From: Scylla paramamosain
Taxonomy: Eukaryota > Arthropoda > Malacostraca > Decapoda > Portunidae
Reading direction: 5' to 3'
NCBI RefSeq assembly: GCF_035594125.1
Contig: NC_087173.1
Location: forward strand, 276,501-340,500
Length of the DNA: 64,000 bases
The first letter of the stretch is position 1; each line of letters opens with the position of its first letter. This document shows, piece after piece, positions 37,917 to 48,386 of this stretch. Position numbers and translations under genes: made by a program. The notes under the pieces were generated by a model, which was not told where the DNA came from, made no database searches, and saw only the letters and a list, made by a program, of their open reading frames with translations.

Positions 37917-38494
37917 AACCACAAACGGAGGAATGTGGATGTGTTGTATTACTGAACAACAATAAAGAAAGAAGAATAGATGAGTCAGGCCACCTTGGCA
38001 GAGATACTCAAAAGGGACTTTCATGTTTTGTGCCGTGAATACTTTTTATGGCTAGACTGAAGTGGTACTTATTATTTTCTAAGTATATCCTTGCTATTGT
38101 TTTTAGGTTTGTACCGCTGAATGTTGGGAAGCTTTTCACTTATTATTATTTTATTTTCTTATTTGATCTTGTTATATATGTAATTGTGCTTGTTCGTTTT
38201 ATTTTGCTGCAGGTGTTGTGCATATTTAACATTCTCAGCGTTTCAAGTGTGTTCTGTTTTCAGTGTTGTTTTTCATGTATCCATGTGTTCTTGCTTGGAG
38301 GAATTTGACACGTTTTATTTATGACATTTCGTGTTTTTCTTCAGTATTTATTCTTTCCTTTTTTGTTCATGTGTATGTTGTAACTCATGCAATAAAGGAT
38401 TTGTGTTGGTTCTGTTCATGATGCTTCATTTTTAGCTCTTTTTAGAATAGTCAAGCTGCATCACTTTCTTATGTGGATGTTTTGATATTTTCAG

Positions 38495-38548
38495 GAAAGG
38501 ATGGCAGGTGGTGCCGCGGTGAACACTGCCAACACGTGCAGGAGGAAA
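38495..38548 (+). other. Exon-like 54-bp segment, conserved in both copies of the duplication
   Basis: GATATTTTCAG precedes and GTGAGT follows 54 bases that begin GAAAGGATGGCAGGTGG. Both flanking splice motifs are identical in the right copy (61611-61664). Three bases differ inside: two alter residues and one is silent in the frame ERMAGGAAVNTANTCRRK. Two of the three frames are open, so the phase is uncertain. No partner exon or family is recognised. Confidence 0.35.
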
Positions 38549-39426
38549 GTGAGTACCTGCTTCATTACATCATGTGCACTCTGTTTGGAACTCGCTGTTA
38601 AACTTTTTTTTTTCCATGTCAACCGAAACCTGTCACTGTTGCCTGCCTTTCTCCTGTCACCTTCCCACGAATCTATGAAGGAAAGAAAGGATGTGCTTCC
38701 ATGGTATCGTGTCAGTAGTATTATCCATTGAAGGATTAGTTTAAACCTTTTTCCAAAGCGTTGTTTTTGTCTCCCATTTTTGTGCCTTCCCAGGGTATAT
38801 ATATGAAAGAAGAAAGAATGTAAATTTAGTCTATAATGTTCATTGCAACATCTTACAGGGAAAAAGTCTTTAGTGGATTAACCGTAAATCTTTTTCAAAA
38901 CTATAATTTTTGTATTTCAGTCCGTGTGCTTATTTTAGTGTATGCATAGAGGAAAGAAGGATACGAAATCATATATTTTCTATAATGGTGTCATCTTTTT
39001 GTTATAAATATTTACTTGGAGATTCAGTTGAAACCTAACAATTAGCTATCATTTTTCCGCTCATATATTTTTTTTCCGTATATATCTTTTGTATGTACGA
39101 ATATGTGAGTGAAGAAAGGAAAGATGCAATTACAAAAAAAACTTTCCACAATAACAGGAATATTCACTTGAGAACTTTTTAGGTAACAAATATCAGATTT
39201 CTAATTTATCCGTTTATTTATCCTTTACTGTGTTTTACCGTTATGTAGATTAATAACATTTTGCACGTTATGATAAAGTGTGCTTGGAAACTATTACTGT
39301 AACACATTTCATTTAGTGTGAATTTGGTTTCCACAAAAAAAAATAAATAAATAAAATAAAATGAAATAAAAAAAAAATAGAATAAAATAAAAATCTTTCC
39401 TTCTATTTACATTTTCTTTGTTCAAT

Positions 39427-40474
39427 GGGGAGTTTTCAGAACTATTGGTTGTCACCAGGTGGCAGCACAGACACAAACTCTTCTCTCACATACAAGCAAT
39501 ATCAGATATACCTACAGTGTTATTCTATTTATATGAAGATGCAATAGGCTTATATAATATATTTTTCTATGTAATCCCTTCTAAGTAGTAATACAAGTAA
39601 AATGAAACTCTTTTCATGAACAAATGTATATAATTTGTTTTTTTTAGTGAATCGGCATTTAGATTTATTTGGTCATCTTAAGATTTCCAAATGAATACAC
39701 TCTTGATTGGAAACGTCTTAATCTAGACGACAGTAAACATAAAGGCAACATGTCTGTGACAGTCAAAAGTCCAAATTACATAGATCTCCTTCCTAGTTTA
39801 TGGAAACGGCAATTTTAATAAAAAAATTGGCAACTCGAGTGTCCTGGCGATAGTAATGCTGTATCTCTATCCAAAACAAACACCTGACTCGGCCGCGCTG
39901 GTTGAACTTAAGAAACACGTTGTCGGACATGAAGTTGAATGGTGCTGCGGTGCCCATCTCCACTACGCCCTAAGCAATGGATTACGGCAGCTGGACACTA
40001 CAGCAGCAGCAGGATCGCCTGAGAGATGTTTGTTTTGGTTCTCGATTACTTTGCCTTGTCGCTCGCTTCGTGAGAGGGATGCTAAAATACCCAGAAAAAG
40101 AAAAAAAAAAAAACTAGAGCCATATATCACGATGTTACTGAGTAGGTTGTGTCATACTATATAGTACAGGGTGATTTTTTATTTTTTTCATTGTCCAAAT
40201 CAATAGTTTTTATACTTGTAATATGTTCTATTCAGAAAATGCTAGTATTTTACTCGATAATCACACACACACAAAAAAATGATTTGACCACATTCTCTCA
40301 ATATTATCCATACCGGATATTGAAAAGTCGATACGTCATTTCAATAGTATCATGATGATCAATGTTCTATGCATCTTTACGCACCTGGGATTTACTACAA
40401 CAATATTCTAGCTCTCTTTCCTACAGTTAGATGAGCAGCAACGACATCTAGCGATTTAGTTCCGATAACTCCCC
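39427..40474. mobile_element. 1048-bp TIR transposon, non-autonomous, unclassified
   Basis: The left end GGGGAGTTTTCAGAACTA and the right end, read inverted as GGGGAGTTATCGGAACTA, agree at 16 of 18 positions. The paralogous sequence at 62521-62540 lacks the element and reads TTTGTTCAATTGGTATTG; here it is TTTGTTCAAT, element, ATTGGTATTG. The target is therefore duplicated by only AT. The interior is AT-rich. A 102-codon frame at 39856-40164 has no family match, so no transposase is visible. The superfamily cannot be fixed from these ends. Confidence 0.85.
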
Positions 40475-40661
40475 ATTGGTATTGATATTATTTTTGACTC
40501 TGATTTCCCGGGAAGCGTTACCACCTTGATATTTGTGACCTAACCTAAGGTAACTTTTTAGCGTCATAACCTTTGTTGCAGCTTTATTCAAGTAAAATCA
40601 AGGAGAGGAAAGCTTGTATTGTTCTGTGAAGTGTTGTTATTTGTCTGTGTGTGTGTTGACT

Positions 40662-40714
40662 GTCACCTTGAAAAGTCAAGGTGACGTGGGCCTTGATGAC
40701 TAGAGCCGGCCCAC
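40662..40714. repeat. Two adjacent hairpins inside the duplicated sequence
   Basis: GTCACCTTGA, loop AAAG, TCAAGGTGAC forms a 10-bp perfect stem. Immediately next, GTGGGCC and GGCCCAC pair around a 15-base loop. Both are kept in the right copy at about 62711-62762, with loop substitutions only in the second hairpin and loss of one outer pair in the first. Confidence 0.75.
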
Positions 40715-41357
40715 ACTATTTGTCTCCCTTTTTTTAGAGGCTCGTCGTTGTAGATTTCTGAAAATATTAGTTTCATCACTTTTTTTATTTTCCTTGTCAT
40801 CGAATGAAAGAAAATTTATGATTTTCTTCATCATTTAGTAACGTATTGAATATCTTTGGAGGGATTATTCCCCTAGCAGAGCGAGATGGTTCTATTTTTG
40901 TTACCGCACCGCACACTATTTTTGTACACCCCACCGCTCCCGCCTGGCCCTGGAGGGTACAACGATGATTTGGCCAGGAGCACCTTTTGGTGTCCATCGC
41001 ATATAAAAGTTTCGATTTCAGTTTCGGAAACACTTCTTGGTTGTTAACTTTTGAAGGCGTATCTTTCTTATTTTATGTAATTTCTTCTTCAGACTCACCT
41101 TTTTTGCTGTATTTTGCATATTTCGATTTATCGACATGTGGGCGAAGGTTTCTGCCTGGCAACTCTTGCAACTATCGCCTCATCACTACAGATCGAGCTG
41201 GAGGGCGCAAAATGCACGAATTATTTGCCATAACTCACTTCATATACGGGATAGCCAGTCTTGGTTGACACCATCAGACTCAGACACTTTTTTTTTTCTT
41301 TTTGTCTTGAGGGTTTAACACAGTCCTCTGATTTTGTGTTTGTCTTGTCGGATGCAG

Positions 41358-41443
41358 CAGCGGCGGGATCTTTTTCCTTCCTCGCGGCCAGACGACGAGG
41401 ACTGGCTTTTTGCTGCTCCTCCTGACACACTCACAATTTACCG
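41358..41443 (+). other. Candidate coding exon of an unknown host gene
   Basis: TTTGTCTTGTCGGATGCAG is a plausible 3' splice site and CCGGTGAGT a strong 5' splice site. Between them 86 bases are open as QRRDLFPSSRPDDEDWLFAA followed by PPDTLTIYR. The segment is GC-rich (about 57%) between AT-rich flanks. It begins just after the end of the duplicated sequence and is not present in the right copy. The residues match no family I can name. Confidence 0.4.
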
Positions 41444-41877
41444 GTGAGTGACGGGGACGGAGCTGTTTTTGTAGCGCAGTGTACGTCCTTCCATTTTTAT
41501 GTTTACATTTAAGTGACGCCTGTCATGCTTGCCTATGTTATTCCATGTGCATGTAAGGTAAGGCTGCTTGACAAAGTGTCTGACTCACTGCAGACACTTG
41601 CTTTATGCTGTACTGTAATAAACAAGTAATTTCTCAATGTAAAGGAAACAGTGAGTCACAAAAGTGCCTCTCAATACGATGTGGTAATAAAAAGTAGAAT
41701 ATGAAATAAATAGATAATAAATAAGTGAATAAATGAATAAATAAATAAATGGATGAATTAATGCATACCCTAGAGAACATTTCATACCTACTGAGCTTAC
41801 CATAGCAAATACACTGATATGCTACAAAAAATGCACACAAGTATATGAAGATGGAAAAAAATGGGGGAAGTCTGTCT
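41444..41877. other. Non-coding stretch
   Basis: Mixed, then AT-rich sequence with a degenerate (AATA)n tract at about 41705-41750. Nothing recognised. Confidence 0.5.
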
Positions 41878-42125
41878 TGTGTTGTTATTTCTATGGTTAC
41901 TGCTCTTCTGAATTTGCCATCAGCATGCGTCTCTCCTTCCCCACGCTGACGCTACACAACACTTTCACCTTTATTCCGTTCCCTTTCAGTAGTCCAGGAG
42001 TTAAGCAATATCTTCATTGTTTCATCCCCTTCATTGGTAAACTCTGGAATTCTCTGCCTGTTTCTGTTTTTTCCCCTTCCTGTGACTAGTTGTTTTAAGA
42101 GTACTGAGGCACTTCAAGAAACATA
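41878..42125 (+). mobile_element. 3' fragment of a Jockey-like element
   Basis: Parallels 32842-33090 of the Jockey-like element: GTTGTTATTTCTATGGTTACTG, the GCATGC(G/C)TC(T/C)C segment, TTTCATCCC(C/T)TTC and GGTAAACTCTGGAATTC are all aligned. The shared C-terminal residues include GKLWNSLP. It is truncated at both ends, shifted in several places, and has no poly(A). Confidence 0.85.
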
Positions 42126-42484
42126 TTTAGATTTTTTATTGTTGACTTTTTTTTTTTGTCTATATGTATGGAAGCGGCAACTGAAAAGATATTTTTTTGT
42201 TCCTCTGTTTGCCATTCACCAAGAAGATATGAGAGTGTGAGTATAAATAGTGGCTATATGCAAATGTTAGAATACCATTTTATACTGACTCTAAATTAAA
42301 CATGTGTTGCATTGTTTACTGCAGTGTTTCAAGTTGAGCCGTCTAGTATCTTTTGCATCTAATTGATTTTTGTGTTCGGCTATTTGAATTTTTATTTCCA
42401 AATGAAGTTCCATGTTTTTAAGAAGCATAAAGGGTTGGAGGAAAAAAAAGCTTTCCTGAGTTGTAATAGGTGAATGTTAATAAC

Positions 42485-42515
<31 letters not shown>

Positions 42516-42805
42516 AAGAGCAGGATTATCAGCTGCAGTGACACCAATTCAGTTTTCCTATTATTTATATTTTCTTACTATTATTCCACACCTTGTCAAT
42601 CCACGCAAGGGAAAAAAAAAGAAAAAAAAAGAAAACATATTTAAAAAGTGAGAGGCAAGACCAGCAAGTGAAACACGCCCTGCCTTCTCCATAGACTTCA
42701 CGTGTTTACTGCCGCGCTTCCTGCCTGATAATTATACAGTCTTACGCTGGAGGCGCTTAATGTGGTGCATTTGTATGAAAGAATTTACATTTACTTTTTG
42801 CCATG

Positions 42806-42923
<118 letters not shown>

Positions 42924-43679
42924 GAGGAATACAAAGGAATGCAACGGAATTCCAAACCTTGAGGTATTGACGAGGCTGTTTGGATAATTATTCTACATTA
43001 ACTATTATTGGGAGATACAGGATAGTACAGAAGGTTCCTCCCCACCAATCCCTCCAGCAGAAGCTGACAAGATACAGGAATTAATACCACGTGGTATAGA
43101 AAAACCACATAGAACTTGAGAGAATAGTGAGGGAAAGAGTTGTGGTCTGTCTACTTTTGTTTGTGAGGGAGAGTGTAAATGCATGATAGTTGTGTGATGT
43201 GGTGTGTGCGTAGCGCAGGTGAAGGCACAGTTTGGTTGTTGAGGGGTGGTGCAGCATCCTTGCGTTGCGCTTTCCAGGGAGGCGGCAGTCAATCAGGCCA
43301 CAGCTTCGGTCACTGGGTCTGTGTACCTTCCCTTTAGAGGCTGCATACACAGGTTATCCCCTGCAACTTTGACCTCTAGTACTTAAAATCACAAAGTTGA
43401 TCAATAACAGGAGAATGCGGACGAAGAAAATGAGGATTACATGTGATTACAATGGATAACCAAAATAGAAACACTTCCACAGGTCTTTACATATCGCTTT
43501 GGAATTAATTTAGATTAACTACCATTTAGTAATGTAAGCTAGATCAGTGTATGACTTCTGCCAAACTGACACGCCCTTGTGCTTGTGCTGGCGTGGGAAA
43601 ACCATCGTGCAGTGTGGGAAAAACTGACTGCATTTTGATTGGAAAGAATGAAGTGAGATTTTATCATTATTCCTATGCA

Positions 43680-43785
43680 AAAAAAAAAAAAAAAGAGGAG
43701 GAGGAGGAAGAGGAGGAGGAGGTGGTGGTTGTGGTGGTGGTGGTGGTGGTGGTGGTGGACGTGGTGGTGGTGGTGTTGGTGGTAG
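43680..43785. repeat. Poly(A), (GGA)n and (GGT)n compound tract
   Basis: A poly(A) run passes into (GAG)n and then into (GGT)n with two single-base variants. Open Glu/Val frames across it are repeat translation. Confidence 0.93.
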
Positions 43786-44060
43786 AGTTCATAATTTTTC
43801 TGTTCCTCCTCCTTAGGGTGAATTGTAGATTTTTTTCACTCTTCTCAAAATTGCACAAGTTTTTCTTTCTTATTGCACAAAATAAAATAAAAAATCAATA
43901 TTTCCGAAAAGACGGTATTCAAATTTAAGAGAAAGAAAGCTTTTACACTTGTCTTATTCATTGTGACGTAACATTCTGAGGTAATTTGTGCGCCCACAGG
44001 CAGAGACAAAAGGGTGTTTGAAGTGGACGCTTTTGCTAATGCCGTTATTACTCTCTAGTG

Positions 44061-44545
44061 CAGTGGTTTTCATCTCTTTTCAGGCCACGGGCCACTAACA
44101 AAAACAAAAAGAAAATGTGGACCCTTTCAATTTTGTTTTAATACAACTAATCAACACTGCAGTTCGGTGGCCAGTGGCCACAGGCACGGTGGTCCACAGC
44201 ACTTGACGACTCGTGTAGCCGCGTGGAAGCTGACAGAAATGAACAGGATGGCTCGTCACCTTGACGCGTATAGTACAAGTATGTTCTCAGGCCCTAGTCC
44301 CGGATGGCGGCGTGAATCTTGAACATTCGTTGTAGATTAAACTTAGAAGTGACTCGAAGTATTACCTAACAGCTACAACTTAGACTGTCAATGGTTCTCT
44401 TAGATAGAAATGTAATAATAGTAGTTATTCATTTTGATCAAATTGTTCATACTGAATTTTCCATTTAATTTTTATCAGCAAATACAGTAGGCATCCTGTG
44501 GACCACCCTAAAGAGTCACTGTGGACCACCAGTTGAGAACCATTT
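44061..44545. mobile_element. hAT-like non-autonomous transposon (MITE)
   Basis: Starts CAGTGGTTTTCA and ends TGAGAACCATTT, which read inverted gives AAATGGTTCTCA; these fit the CAGTGGTTCTCAA ends common in hAT elements. The flanking 8-mers are CTCTAGTG on the left and CTCCAGTA on the right, matching at six of eight positions, as expected for an old 8-bp hAT target duplication. GTGGACCACC-type bases near the right end are typical of this group. Length is 485 bp with no transposase frame. Confidence 0.72.
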
Positions 44546-45048
44546 CTCCAGTATGATTGTTTCATGTGGAAGGGTCAAATAATTTAAAAGGACTCTTGAG
44601 GATTCTTCGGGACTGAATGTAATGCAGGTCTTGCGAGTGATGCTCGTCAGAGAGAAGCATGTGTTCTTTAAAATTTCAGTACTTTTTTTTCTTTTTCTGT
44701 GCGTTGAGTTAGGTATTCATTTACTTTTATGATCAAGTGTCATCTGACTACCACTTAGTGCTTCCTTGAACTGCCTTACTACGGTTCTTTTCATGGAAAA
44801 AATTCCAAATAACGTGTTACATTTCATTGGTGGCATGATTTCCCTTTAAAATGAATGCAAAGCAATCAATGTGGCACGTTCCATATCCATTATTGTGTCA
44901 CTTTATTATGCATACAAACACTCCTATTAACGTATCACATCCCGCCCCTGGTGTGATTCCCCTCACCATGAATACAAAGCAATCCAAACGCTACAGTTCA
45001 GCCCTGCTCATGAAACACACGCTCTGATACAACTAGGCTTTTCACTTA
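44546..45048. other. Non-coding stretch with a diverged tandem duplication
   Basis: Segments near 44811-44872 and 44929-44995 are related (AACGT, then GG(T/C)(G/A)TGAT and ATGAAT(G/A)CAAAGCAATC), suggesting an old duplication of about 120 bp. No gene recognised. Confidence 0.5.
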
Positions 45049-45250
45049 CTTTCAGCCCTTGTTTTCTCTTTAATAGTGCGAGAGTTGACTGGCCTCTTCA
45101 CTCTTTGATCCCTTTCACAGTTAAACTCCGTAATTCACCCTGATTTTTATCTAACTTCCCAAACTTGTTATGACTTGAACTGATCATATATGTTTACTCA
45201 CCTCCGTATGACTTGAGTTGCTATAAGAGACGAGTATCAAGACACCTTCC
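45049..45250 (+). mobile_element. Highly degraded 3' end of a Jockey-like element
   Basis: Parallels 32930-33090: CTTTTAGCCC/TTTTCTC, GTGCGAGAGTTGACTGGCCT against GCAAGAGTTAACCAGTATT, TTTGATCCCTTTCACAGTTAAACTCCG, CTTATGACTTGAA, and GTATCAAGACACCTT against GTTTCAAGACACTTA. Much more diverged than the 41878 fragment, so an older insertion. Confidence 0.65.
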
Positions 45251-45858
45251 TAACTAAATGAACCAACCTGATTTAACTCTCTTTTCCATCCACTCTTTAC
45301 CATGCGGAAATTAAGTGGTATTGTAAACTGTAACCAAATTGTTACCCTTATGATCTATTCTAGACTCTAATAAGTGATCTGGAGACTATGATAATAACAC
45401 GCTCCCTCCACTGCACACCAGCTGTCCGTAATGTATCATGTCCAGTGGCTGTTAATATAAACTGACGCTCTATTAACCTGTCATCACTAATCAGTAATCA
45501 TTCACGCACAAGCTCATCCTCGTCACCACAACATCACCGTCACCGTCACCATCACCACAGCTTACACAACACTCCACCATGATTCTGTCCCATACATCAC
45601 CCCCGCCACAAATAATTATTTCTAATTAATCTTCCGTCCGTCACCACCACCACCACCACCACCACCACCACACCTCACTCTCAACTTCTCCCATTTTCAC
45701 GAGCTCCTTTCTTCTCTTCCCTCGCTCCACCATCCTACATCCTCTCTCCCTTACGTTCCATCCTTCCTTTTGCCGACATAATGCTTGCAACAGACGCCCC
45801 TCCTCTTCCTCCCCCTCCTCCTCCAGTCCCGTAGTATTAGCAGGGCCTGGTCTCCCCT
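45251..45858. other. C-rich non-coding stretch with (CAC)n
   Basis: (CAC)n at 45641-45672 and CT/CCT-rich sequence at 45690-45850, leading into the candidate promoter. No gene recognised. Confidence 0.55.
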
Positions 45859-45864
45859 TATAAG
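45859..45864 (+). promoter_or_regulatory. Candidate TATA box
   Basis: TATAAG in a C/G-rich context (CCCCTTATAAGCAGGG). An initiator-like TTAGTG follows about 37 bases later, and a 5' exon-like segment follows that. Inference only; no expression evidence. Confidence 0.4.
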
Positions 45865-45888
45865 CAGGGAGCTGTGGGAGGAACTGGA

Positions 45889-46000
45889 GGGATGCTTAGT
45901 GGAACATGTCGAAATAGCGTTGCCTAGCCGCCGCCGAGTATAGGAGTGTATTGAGGGTGCATTATCTCGGTACAGTGGCGGTGAACGGGGAGATGGATCG
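45889..46000 (+). other. Candidate first exon: 5' UTR and start codon
   Basis: About 30-40 bases downstream of TATAAG lies a CpG-rich segment (GCCGCCGCCGAG). It ends AACGGGGAGATGGATCG followed directly by GTGAGTATG, an excellent 5' splice site at 46001. The ATG at 45993 would leave eight coding bases (Met-Asp and the first two bases of a third codon) before the intron. An earlier ATG at 45904 opens only three codons. Short coding first exons followed by long introns are common in arthropods. No downstream exon is identified. Confidence 0.35.
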
Positions 46001-46039
46001 GTGAGTATGTTCAGGCGCAGATAGAGAAATGTGTTGTTG

Positions 46040-46330
46040 GTCTGACGAATTGATTAATGAATAGGTATCTGGTTGAACAGGTAGAGTTATAGATAGATGG
46101 CTGGATGGGTAAATGGTTAAATAGATCGACTGGCTGATAAATAGATATATAGATGGACAGATGGATGGATAGATAGATTGATAGATAAATGAATAAATGA
46201 ATAAGTATTTAATTAGATATAAAAATAAATAGATGGGTAGATAAACAGTTCAGTAAGTAGAAAATAGATTAGGTAAATAGACAGACAGACAGAGAGACAG
46301 ACAGATAGACAGACAGACATACTGAATTAA
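46040..46330. repeat. Degenerate GATA/GATG/GACA tetranucleotide domain
   Basis: Interrupted tetranucleotide repeats (TAGATAGATGG, then ACAGACAGACAG) in AT-rich DNA. Confidence 0.8.
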
Positions 46331-46807
46331 CGTGTCGTGTTCTGAGATATTGCAAGGAATTGGTTTATAAATTGTACTGTAAAACTCACAAACATTTTCA
46401 TATTTTAATTAATAACTACTAATTATTTACATTTCTTAAAATTCAAAATTTCTCACTCACATTCATCTTTAAATCATTGAAAGTTATTATATGTTACCTT
46501 ATATCTCTTCAACATATTCACTGATCAACGCAATCATCGTGCAAAACACAGACAATATCACATGCACAAACACAACAAATATTCATTCGGCGCCATTAAT
46601 GTTCAGTGAGAAAAACACACATGATATCAGCAACACATCAATCACTATAAACATTCCATTTCTTCTTTCTTCTGACTTATTTTATCTTCACTTCTTTCTT
46701 TTTCCTTATTTTGTTTTCTTTCGTCTTTTCTTCGTTTTTTTTTTTTTTTGACAGTGCAATATATATTGTGGTATGGGGGTCACCACAAACGATAATTCTT
46801 CAAATTA
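46331..46807. other. AT-rich non-coding stretch
   Basis: AT-rich, ending in a T-rich run at 46736-46749. The 86-codon frame at 46491 has no recognisable features beyond biased composition. Confidence 0.5.
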
Positions 46808-47740
46808 GATTGATGTAAGTGGTGGCGTTCCTCAGTGTTCAGTCTTAGGACCGATCCTCTTCATAATATATATCGATGACATAGACGAAGGAATCAGAAG
46901 TAAACTGTCAAAATTCACAGATACTGAAATTGCTAACAAGACTGACACCAAACCAACGTCAAATTTTGCAAAATGATGTATACACTCTCATTGAATGGTG
47001 TGAAACGTGGCTTATAACTTTGATTTTGATAAATGCCACGTATTAAATATAGGAAATAGTAATCTGCTGGAAAATTATAAAAAGTAATCCCCCATCAATA
47101 GTTTGGATCCTGAGAAAGATCTGGGAGTTTTAGTGACAGCAGATCTTAAACCAAGCAAACACTGTACCGAAGTCATTGAAATTGCTAATAAATTAATAGT
47201 TTTCATTAAGAAGATCTTTCACCTTCAAATCTGAAAAAAAAAAATTTGGCCTTGTACAACTCACTTGTACCTCCTCATCTTGAATATAATGTACAGTTTT
47301 TGTCATCCTACTACAGAAGGAATATTGAGAAATTAGAAAAAAAGACAATACGAAGTAGAGTAACGAAAATTACTTGAAAGCTTCGCAATTAACCCTACAA
47401 GGAACGTCTAAAAGAACGAGATCTATTCTCCCTATCCAAACGCAGGCTAAGAGGGGATCTGATATTGCTTTACTAAACTTTTAAGGGTTTCACAAATATG
47501 AGACCCGAATTCTTCCTAAGACTCAACATGTCTAATATTACAAGAAACAATAGCAAATAATAGGTAAGCGATTTCAAACAAATGAAGCCAAACATTTTAC
47601 TTCAATCGTGTCATAAATATGTGGAATTGTGTTCCATCAAGCGTCGTTAACTCAGGTACTGTACACTCATTGAAAACCTGTCTTGACAAGTATGTAGACA
47701 CTAATTCCCGGTTGTCATTGTTCATGTCTGAATAACGAAC
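46808..47740 (+). pseudogene. Old CR1-like reverse transcriptase relic
   Basis: Scattered frames read GVPQCSVLGPILFIIYIDDID at 46835-46890 (Cys in place of the invariant Gly), KFTDTEIA where FADD should be, then WLITFDFDKCHVLNIGN and LDPEKDLGVLVTADLKPSKH, the order of a CR1-like thumb. Later parts in shifted frames resemble KRLKERDLFSLSKRRLRGDL and a C-terminal stretch near 47600-47700. Lost catalytic Asp residues and many stops mark it as ancient. It is a different family from A, B and D in this window. Confidence 0.8.
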
Positions 47741-48336
47741 ACGTTCACTCCGTACTGTCCGTGCTGGCATGTAGATTGTATGTGGTAGAAGTAGTCCTCC
47801 TCTCTTTCTTAGTTTCCTCTCACATTCCATGTTGTTTTTTATTTCTATACAACATGGTACCATTTCCTTTCTCAGGTGAGCCTTGCCTGGAGGGATAGGG
47901 AGTGGGGGATGGAAGGACCCTTCTTCTGTGCTATCCTTTGCCTACCACTAATAGAGTAGAATACCCAAACACCACCTAAACAGTCACCCAAACAGACTTG
48001 TAAGAACCTCTTGGTCTGTTGCTGTTTGGACTTTTTTTTTTTCTGCAAAACAAATAGATTCTGTACATAAGTAAGAGAGAGAAAAAAAAAAACAGTAGAA
48101 AATATAGATGTAAATGCCAATGACACCGTGCATTGCTTAAAAAAATAAAGAAAAAAACAAGGTCTCCATCGTTACAAATACTGAACTATCAAAACTTACA
48201 ACTTACAAGATACGACACGGAGATAAAAGGACACAAACCCGCTACACTACAATGATGGTGCTGGTGACGATGATGACGGTAATAATAATAATTATAATGG
48301 TAATAATAATAGTAATAATGATTATAATATATAATA

Positions 48337-48386
<50 letters not shown>

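Larger units (their letters stand above)
37630..41283 (+). repeat. Left copy of a duplicated 2.6-kb sequence
   Basis: Collinear with 60750-63311 in the same orientation, starting at ATGTATTGC(T/A)TCATCCAGAC and ending at GACACCATCAGACTCAG (GGCACC in the right copy). Excluding the 1048-bp transposon at 39427-40474, its length is about 2606 bp against 2562 bp for the right copy. Identity looks around 90% or more. Differences include a longer (GTT)n at 37881-37910. No long conserved reading frame spans it. It could be a segmental duplication or two copies of an uncharacterised interspersed element. Confidence 0.9.

Noticed and set aside
39856..40164. A 102-codon frame inside the TIR element as a transposase candidate
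   Set aside because: Too short, no DDE/DDD pattern or DNA-binding motif, and a Lys run from an A-rich tract.
43005..43350. Overlapping minus-strand frames of 89 and 95 codons
   Set aside because: No recognised motif, no splice pattern, and the two frames overlap each other.
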